This document shows positions 57,046 to 64,000 of a stretch of DNA of 64,000 bases, piece by piece. The first letter of the stretch is position 1, and the number at the start of each line of letters is the position of its first letter. A model generated the notes under the pieces. That model was given only the letters and a program-made list of their open reading frames with translations, was not told where the DNA came from and ran no database searches. The stretch comes from Aporrectodea caliginosa (lineage: Eukaryota > Annelida > Clitellata > Crassiclitellata > Lumbricidae), in the NCBI GenBank assembly GCA_020284085.1, contig JACEVL010000428.1, positions 288,501-352,500 of the forward strand. The letters run 5' to 3'. The position numbers and the translations under genes were made by a program.

Positions 57046-57113
57046 TTATGATGATGATGACGACGACGACGACCACGACCACGACCACGACGACGATGAT
57101 GATGATGATAAGT
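56946..57113. repeat. (AAT)n then (GAC/GAT)n microsatellite
   Basis: Left border of the second duplicated TSP1 unit, equivalent to 51,886-52,138. Confidence 0.92.
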
Positions 57114-57235
57114 AAATTAGGACTAACTGGAGCTCTCTGCTTGGTCTATATAAACTCAGACAGCTAGGCTAAGAGTGCAGACATCTTTATTACCATTACA
57201 TCATCCAATTACAGCTGCTGTGTTGTACATTCTAG

Positions 57236-57406
57236 TTCATGGTCAATACTCGGCGTGGTCGGTGTGGTCTGACTGCAGTGTCACATGTGGAGATGGTTCC
57301 CGGGTGAGGACAAGAGTCTGCGATAGTCCGGAACCAGCCAATGGAGGAAGACCATGCAGTGGACCAGTCAAGGAAAACAAGCCCTGCCTTGTACAACACT
57401 GTCCGA
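57236..57406 (+). CDS. hmcn: Hemicentin TSP1 module exon a2
   Basis: 171 nt, phase 1-1, with acceptor CATTCTAG and the same CCGA|GTAAAG donor as a1. It encodes the same residues as a1: HGQYSAWSVWSDCSVTCGDG and so on to QHCPS. The three base differences from a1 are silent. It is intact and probably functional, giving the protein two copies of this module if both are spliced in. Confidence 0.92.
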
Positions 57407-57417
57407 GTAAAGATCAC

Positions 57418-57612
<195 letters not shown>

Positions 57613-58025
57613 AAGGTAATAATCAATGTTAATAATAACAATAGTATAATGGTGGTGGTTGTATAGTAGTAGATTGTATAGCAGCAGCATGGTAGCAGTG
57701 GTAGTGGTATTGCAGTAGTGGTGGTGGACGGATGCAGCAGTAGTAGCAGTAGCACATCAGTATTTTTCAGTGTTTAACGACACCCTATGGCTGCTTCAGC
57801 CGTTGACGTCGAAACCCTTCTCAAGGTGAAGGATGTATGATCCAACGATGGAACGAAAGTGAAGGCTATATTATAGCGTTTGAAACAGCGAGATAGAGGT
57901 GTCTAAACAGAGTCAAGAATTCTTAATTGTTATTGTTTCACGCCATGTTTCTTGCCATCATTCTAGTAGCAGTAGCAGCAGCAGCGGTAGCAGTAGCAAA
58001 ATGTGATAATAATAGTAATAATAAT

Positions 58026-58058
<33 letters not shown>

Positions 58059-58151
58059 GTAATACTACTAATAGTAGTAGTAGTAGTACTACTAGTACTA
58101 GTAGTAGTAGTAGTCTACTAGTAGTACTAGTAGTAGTAGTAGTAGTAGTAC

Positions 58152-58183
<32 letters not shown>

Positions 58184-59086
58184 CAGACACCTAATAATAA
58201 TAAGGGTAATGGATGTAGCGATAATAATTGACGTAATAATATTAATAATAATAGGTAATAATAATAATAATATTGTATTATCTCACGTGTAGTACAGCTA
58301 GTAGTAGTAGTAGAAGTAGATTTTATGTGGAACGTTCGTTAAGCCCTAATAAGCGACATGGATGAGTAGCCGTTAATCAGATGCTTGTATATAGTAGCAG
58401 TATAATATCGATAATAAAAATATAATATATGATAGTAATATGTAATAAAAGTAGGCCTAGCCATGTAGCAGTAGCAATAATGGTGTGGTGGTAGCGGCAG
58501 GGCCGTTGACGTCGAACCCCTTCTCCTAGTAGGTAAAAGTAGTAGTATATGGAAAATTGGATGTAGTTATTGGTGGTGTTTTGTTGTTTAATGGACTAAA
58601 CTGTGGTAACAAAGACCATTACCGTCGCCCTCCTTCTTTATCCAGGCTTGGGACTAGTAGTGTACAGAAAGTAACAGTGGCGGAGGCGATTGAACGTAAT
58701 TGAGATTTATTATAGTTAATTTGAAACAGCGAGATAGAGGTGTCAAAACAGAGTCCAGAGTCAACTTATTGGGGTGAATTGTTTCACGTGTTTATTGCCA
58801 TCTAGTAGCAGTAGTAGCAGTAGCAGCAGCAGATGTTAACAACAGTAATAGCGGTAATCAGATAATAATAATTGTAGTAATAATAAGAGTAATAGTAGTA
58901 ATACTACTAATAGTACTGTTGATAATAGTAGTAATTAATAATAATAATAACACTAGTAATAATAGGCTAATTATTATTTATAATATAATAGTAGTGATAA
59001 TAACAGTTGTAATAATAACAATGGTGATGCACACACACACACACACACACACACTGACTATGTTGTCTGCCATTGTTGTCTTTCAG
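57613..59086. other. Intron with triplet repeats, no exon seen
   Basis: Two copies of the GGTGTCTAAACAGA repeat (57,775-57,915 and 58,495-58,760), an (AGT)n array at 58,065-58,185 and (CA)n at 59,030-59,054. No frame with protein similarity was seen. Confidence 0.7.
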
Positions 59087-59257
59087 TTGATGGTGGATGG
59101 ACGGATTGGACAGAGTGGGAGCCGTGCAGCCAGTCGTGTGGCTCTGGATTCAAATCCCGGTCGAGGGACTGTATCAATCCAACGCCTCAGTATGGTGGCC
59201 GCAGATGTCAGGGAGAGGCCGTCGAGAAACTCAAGTGTAACGTACGGCCATGTCCAG
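59087..59257 (+). CDS. hmcn: Hemicentin TSP1 module exon b2
   Basis: 171 nt, phase 1-1 (GTCTTTCAG acceptor, CCAG|GTAACA donor). Same protein as exon b1: VDGGWTDWTEWEPCSQSCGS through NVRPCPG. The two silent differences from b1 show that the duplication is young or kept alike by gene conversion. Confidence 0.92.
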
Positions 59258-60212
59258 GTAACAGTGCTCGCGCTCCGGGTCTACATTGGGCCCATAGTCG
59301 TCCAATAGTTGCTAACGGTGGCCCGCTATGGGCTTGTTGAATATGGATTTATTCACAGAACTTTGTTATTTTATCCTCGATCTTTTTGGCCACAAGGGCC
59401 GTTCACGTCGACCTTAGTTACCCAAACTGGCTAAAAATGGCACAATAAGCGATTGAAGGAAATTGACTTGTATTGTAATATTTGATCGGAAGAAGTAATT
59501 AAAAAGGTGTCTAAATAGAGCCTAATAATATGAATTCTGTCCTGTGTTTAACGACATCTCAAGTTACCGACGACAGGGAAATGAGAATTGCCGATTTAGT
59601 AATTAATAATAGTAATTAATAATAACTCTCTTAGGGCTGCCTGTTTAAAGTCACATATTATAGCACCGGCAAAGAGCTACTGTTAGTCGGCTGGTGCCAG
59701 TCCGAAGCTTGAACAGAGGAGGAGGGCGACACTAATCACCTTCACTCAGAGTTGTCGTTAAGGAGAGACCTGTTCCTACCTAACTACCCTGCCAGTATGC
59801 TTAGATGGAGCCCATATGTTTACCCATACGGGTCCTATCTGATGTCCATAATCCTGCAGTTGCGGTATTGGGCCCATGGCATCCAGCAGTTGTCACTAGT
59901 GGCCCGCCTTGTAGACGTAGCTGTGTCGGCTCTTTGGGATGTCTGTCAAAGTTTATATAGCACCTGTAGAGCTCCTGTTAGACTAGAGTTAGGCTTACAT
60001 ACATACATATATACACACATACTTACAAGCATACATACACATATGCATTGTTGTAGGCTATACATTGATATGCATGAACATCATACACACTTACATACGC
60101 ACACATACCTACAAGATTATACATAAAGTCGTATATAAACAGACGCTATATAAATGCCGTGTAACAATTGACCTTACAACGATCTCCTCGTCTTTGATTG
60201 ATGCCTCTTCAG
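59258..60212. other. Intron, no exon seen
   Basis: The first 530 bp match 55,339-55,870. After that come TACATACA-type simple sequence (60,000-60,110) and unique sequence. A phrase with GGCCCGCCTTGTAGACG near 59,900 partly repeats GGCCCGCTATGGGC at 59,320. Confidence 0.65.
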
Positions 60213-60383
60213 TGGACGGTGGGTGGAGCGAGTGGTCGCCATGGAGACCGTGCAGCGAGACGTGCGGGGAGGGAACGCAGGACAGATACAGGCGATGCGA
60301 CCGACCGAGACCGGAGAACGGAGGAAGGGAATGCATCGGGATAGACACGGACAGAAGATCGTGCAAAGAGACCGACTGCGAAG
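60213..60383 (+). CDS. hmcn: Hemicentin TSP1 module exon c
   Basis: 171 nt, phase 1-1 (GCCTCTTCAG acceptor, GAAG|GTAATA donor). It encodes VDGGWSEWSPWRPCSETCGE, DRYRRCDRPRPENGG, and the end RSCKETDCEG. WxxW steps and six cysteines are present. Clearly diverged from a and b, so an older module. Confidence 0.93.
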
Positions 60384-60404
60384 GTAATATCCAATGAGGG
60401 GTGT

Positions 60405-60765
60405 TCAGTTCATCGTTTGAAAGTAGTCGTTTAATCGTTTGAAAGTAATCGTTTGTTCGTTTGAAAGTAATCGTTTATTCGTTTTAAAGTAGTCGTCATT
60501 CGTTTGAATGTAATCGTTGTTTGTTTGAAAGTAATCGTTTGTTTGTTTGAAAGTAATCGCTGTTTGTTTTAAAGTAATCGTTATTCGTTTAAAAGTTGTC
60601 GTTTAATCGTCTGAAAGTAGTCGTTATTTGTTTGAAAGTAATCGACATTAATTTGTCGAAAGTTAATGTTTTTCATTTGAAAGGAAATCATTTGTTTGAA
60701 AGTGATTGTTGTGTGTTTGAAAGTAGTCGTTGTTCATTCGAAAGTAATCGTTATTCGTTTGACCA
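60405..60765. repeat. Minisatellite, TCGTTTGAAAGTAA-type unit
   Basis: About fourteen imperfect units of 22-27 bp (GTTTGAAAGTAATCGTT and variants), starting about 20 bp after the donor of exon c. Confidence 0.93.
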
Positions 60766-60888
60766 TTGAACGAGCTCAATGTTATTTTCCTGATTGTGAG
60801 AGAACACAGCGAGAGTTCTACTGGTCATTTGAAATGTTACATCGCAATTCGAAGAGGAGATAACGTAATCTGTCTATGGTTCTTGTAG

Positions 60889-61059
60889 TTAACGGAAGTT
60901 GGGGATCTTGGACGGAATGGACGTCGTGCACTCTTTCTTGTGGCGGAGGAACACGCAATCGAAAGAGGAGATGCGACTCTCCTCCGCCGTCAAAGGAAGG
61001 GAGGTTCTGTCCCGGATCTGATCACCAGATCGACTACTGCAACAAGGAAGACTGTCCAG
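60889..61059 (+). CDS. hmcn: Hemicentin TSP1 module exon d
   Basis: 171 nt, phase 1-1 (GTTCTTGTAG acceptor, CCAG|GTTCCG donor, a weaker donor than its neighbours). It encodes VNGSWGSWTEWTSCTLSCGG, NRKRRCDSPPP, and the end YCNKEDCPG. All six cysteines are kept. Confidence 0.92.
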
Positions 61060-61189
61060 GTTCCGTTCCATTGGACTTTATCTAAAGGATTCTATTATAT
61101 TTGGATGGATTCTATTCAATGCTGTTCTATATTTTTGTATTCAATTTATATAGCGCCTCTGTGCTCACCAATCAGAGGCGCTACAATAC

Positions 61190-61430
61190 AATCTAATCTA
61201 ATCCAATCGAATCCGATGGATGGAGTGATTTAATCTAATCTCACCTAATCTAATCAATTCTAATCTAATCTGATCTAATCTAACATAATCCATTCTAACC
61301 TAATCTATTTTATTATAACCTGATCAATACCTAATCTTATCTAATCTAGCCTAATCTAATCTATTATAATCTAATCTAATCTTACCTTATGTAAACTAAC
61401 TCGATCTAATCTAATCTAATCTCATCGGGA
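61190..61430. repeat. Degenerate TAATC pentanucleotide array
   Basis: About 45 variants of TAATC/TAACC in tandem. Just before it (61,148-61,186) is an inverted repeat GCGCCTCTG...CAGAGGCGC. A shorter TCTAA array occurs at 1,925-1,950. Confidence 0.9.
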
Positions 61431-61460
61431 GGCTTCTTTAGCTAATAATCACTAGTGATA

Positions 61461-61715
<255 letters not shown>

Positions 61716-61732
61716 CCTGTCGTTGTGTGTAG

Positions 61733-61903
61733 TCCATGGCAACTGGGCCGAGTGGTCATCGTGGGGTGATTGTACGGTCACGTGTGGAGGTGGTCAGCGA
61801 AGGCGCTTCAGGACGTGCAGTAATCCCCTTCCGAAGCACAACGGTCGACCCTGCATCGGGTCCGGTCAGGAGACAGACGTCTGCCACTCACAAAGATGCG
61901 CTG
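61733..61903 (+). CDS. hmcn: Hemicentin TSP1 module exon e
   Basis: 171 nt, phase 1-1 (TTGTGTGTAG acceptor, GCTG|GTATTA donor). It encodes VHGNWAEWSSWGDCTVTCGG, RRFRTCSNPLP, and the end VCHSQRCAG. WxxW and the six cysteines are present. The acceptor follows a GT/GA-rich tract with few pyrimidines, which could weaken recognition. Confidence 0.92.
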
Positions 61904-62027
61904 GTATTATTGCTATTGTTACTATTGCTATTGCTATGATTTTGCAGCAAAGTATATATATTATGATGCCTCGTGGAATTAGATATTAATTAATTAATTA
62001 ATTTCTTGCTTGATTAAACCTCGTCAA

Positions 62028-62169
62028 GTTACTACTACTACTGCTGCAGCTGCTGCTGCTGCTGCTCACGCTGCTGCTGCTACTGCTACTGCTACTGCTA
62101 CTGCTACTGCTACTGCTACTACTACTGACTACTACTACTACTACTACTACTACTACTGCTACTACTAGG

Positions 62170-62213
<44 letters not shown>

Positions 62214-62216
62214 GTT
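62028..62216. repeat. (CTA/CTG)n microsatellite
   Basis: Triplet array of CTA, CTG and TGC units in the intron after exon e. Confidence 0.92.
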
Positions 62217-62881
62217 GTGGGCAAACAAGCACCTGAAATTATTAGCAATTTATTGGCTATGCTTAGACACCTCTATCAAGCTGTTTCAAACGCTATATAT
62301 AGACATCACTTTCGTTCAATTGTTAGATCAAACTCGCTCACGGAGAGAAGGTTTCGAAGTCAACGGCCCAGGGTGTCTTTAAACACTGAATTTACTACTA
62401 TAATTACTTCTACTACTACTATTACTAGTCTACTGCTATTGCTACTGCTACTGCTACTAGTGCCACTGATACTGCTACTGCTACTGCCACTGCTCCCGCT
62501 GCCGCCACCGCCGCCGCTGCTGCTACTGCCACTACTAGCTTCTACTACTGTTGTTGTTGTTCTTCTTCTTCTTACTATTTTTGTCTTTACCACAGGTAAG
62601 AAGGATATCTCATTGACTTCAACATTATTTTGTTGAAGCACATAATTGTACGGAATGGACCCTCTACGTCAAGTTTGTTATTATTATTAGTCTTGATTTC
62701 AGTAGTATCACTTCTGCCCCGAGGTAGCCTACCTCAGATACCTCAGGAATAAAAATTATCCGGATTTTGTTATTATCATTTATTATTATTCTGTGCATTA
62801 AGCACCACTATCCTCTCTAATTAAACACTCCCGCGATAGAAGTTTATGATTAATTGATCAATTAATATGATTAATTATTAG
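62217..62881. other. Intron with inverted dispersed repeat and (CTA/CTG)n
   Basis: 62,255-62,390 is an inverted copy of the GGTGTCTAAACAG repeat (TTAGACACCTC, GCTGTTTCAAACGC, GAAGTCAACGGC). 62,395-62,575 is a second triplet array. No exon is seen. Confidence 0.75.
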
Positions 62882-63046
62882 TGGATGGCGAGTGGAGTGC
62901 TTGGGGCGATTGGACGGATTGCAGTAAGACGTGTGATGGAGGAATGCAGGAACGCCAACGCACCTGTCGACAGCCATTGTTCGGTGGCACTGGTTGCCCA
63001 GGTGACAGCATCCACATGAGGAAGTGCAACATACATCCATGCAAAG
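62882..63046 (+). CDS. hmcn: Hemicentin TSP1 module exon f (last TSP1)
   Basis: 165 nt, two codons shorter than the other TSP1 exons, phase 1-1 (TTAATTATTAG acceptor, CAAAG|GTATTG donor). It encodes VDGEWSAWGDWTDCSKTCDG, ERQRTCRQPLFGG, and the end KCNIHPCKG. The usual CGxG is CDGG here. The next exon is the G2F start, so this is the membrane-distal end of the TSP1 row. Confidence 0.92.
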
Positions 63047-63695
63047 GTATTGACGCTCACTTCTTATTATATTCTGAGGGTTGTCGGTAGTACGCCTCGC
63101 GCGTATTCGGGATCGCGCATGGTGAGCGGACTGCATATCGACACTGAATAATTGAGGTTAACGACATGTTATCGTTTATAAGTGAAATTAGTAAGTAAAT
63201 AAATCTATAAATAAATAAATATGTGGATGAACATGAATAAATGGATTTACAAATGAACACAGATGTTTAAATTAATATAAACATGTTAGTAAACAAATAA
63301 ACATAAGTGATTAAATTAATCAAATACCATAAATATATGGCTATATAAAAATTACACACACAAACGCACATACATACTTGCACATAGTGCATGCACGCAT
63401 AAATACACAGATTTATATACATAGCCTATATGCATACACACATATTGTCATTGCTTTTTAAACTTACGTACAGCGCCCTTTTCTTCTGCCTGGGTTATCT
63501 ACGACGTTATATAAATCACTTTATTATTATATTTACCCGAGGTAAGTATAGTCCCACAGAAGGCAAAAAAGTCCGGAGACATAACATCTAAAACGTTTTA
63601 TCTAATTATTAATATTATTTACTTAATGCCACGTTATTAAGTACACTTGTGACTCGAGTGTCCTATGTGTTATCATTACATGTGTTGTTATTTAG
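63047..63695. other. Intron, no exon seen
   Basis: AT-rich with (AAAT)n- and CACA-type short repeats (63,175-63,440). No supported frame. Confidence 0.7.
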
Positions 63696-63842
63696 CCAAC
63701 ATGCCTCACAGCGCTGTTGCCAACATCATCGGCAACATCAACAACCAGGAGTTTGGAATCGCCAAGATCTACGCCAACATCTCTCGGACGGGAACAGGAA
63801 CCAGGATCAACGGAATCTTCGTCGATATTCCGGGACAGATTG
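63696..63842 (+). CDS. hmcn: Hemicentin G2F (nidogen beta-barrel) domain, first exon
   Basis: 147 nt, phase 1-1 (GTTATTTAG acceptor, GATTG|GTAGG donor). It encodes ANMPHSAVANIIGNINNQEF, GIAKIYANIS and the end FVDIPGQIG, the start of the G2F domain. In known hemicentins G2F begins with a similar VIGNIN...EFGIA run and directly follows the TSP1 row, so module order identifies the gene. The domain is incomplete: the remaining exons lie beyond 64,000. Its presence here argues that EGF exons continue on the plus strand outside the window. Confidence 0.93.
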
Positions 63843-64000
63843 GTAGGAAATTGAAGCTCTCTTTTAAACACCCTTTAATCATAATTATTATAGAGGAATC
63901 AAGCAGTACACTGGAGATTCGTTAGAGTGAGCTCTAATATTGAGTTTAAGATTTTGATGCTTATGCATTATTGCCTGGCATGTTGTGCTCCATCAATGAT

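Overview
This is animal nuclear DNA. It shows split genes with GT/AG introns, extracellular-matrix modules (thrombospondin type 1, nidogen G2F, calcium-binding EGF, fibulin-type C-terminus), RING/B-box/Kelch genes, tRNA-derived SINEs, DNA transposons and a Ty3/gypsy-like element. Triplet microsatellites, (AAT)n and (GAT)n, are very frequent. The repeat content suggests a marine invertebrate, but I cannot name the phylum. There is nothing prokaryotic: no operons, rRNA, CRISPR arrays or origins.

Left end, 1-8.7 kb: dispersed repeats, a hAT-type MITE with a perfect 8-bp target duplication, and a decayed Tc1-like transposase. After these come three minus-strand exons of a hemicentin gene: two EGF-type exons, one of them present twice, and the terminal exon. 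Next, 8.8-16.4 kb, is an LTR retrotransposon on the minus strand. It has a 1774-codon gag-pol frame that lacks reverse transcriptase, and it is followed in tandem by the start of a second element.

Middle, 17-51 kb: three paralogous blocks of a two-exon TRIM-type gene (RING, two B-boxes, coiled coil, then Kelch repeats in exon 2). Copy A (+, 18.6-20.9 kb) is a deleted, frameshifted pseudogene. Copy B (-, 29.1-26.4 kb) has one frameshift. Copy C (-, 49.3-44.9 kb) is open over 689 codons and is the only likely functional copy. A further partial 5' flank lies at 23.9-25.0 kb. Comparing the blocks reveals insertions against empty sites: a hAT MITE in B, an AT-rich MITE in B's 5' flank, a TIR element in C's intron, and a Merlin element of about 7.4 kb in B's 5' flank (29,564-36,953, 8-bp TSD, intact 296-aa transposase). 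Most of the Merlin interior is extremely AT-rich.

Right end, 52-64 kb: plus-strand exons of a hemicentin gene, made of eight intact TSP1 exons (seven of 171 nt, one of 165 nt, all phase 1-1) followed by the first exon of the G2F domain, which runs off the window. Two TSP1 exons come from a recent tandem duplication, and one decayed TSP1 exon remains. The introns are full of triplet microsatellites and dispersed repeats.

The two hemicentin parts point away from each other: the 3' end lies left on the minus strand, and TSP1-G2F lies right on the plus strand. None of the modules expected between them is visible in the window. This means two loci, a rearrangement or an assembly problem.
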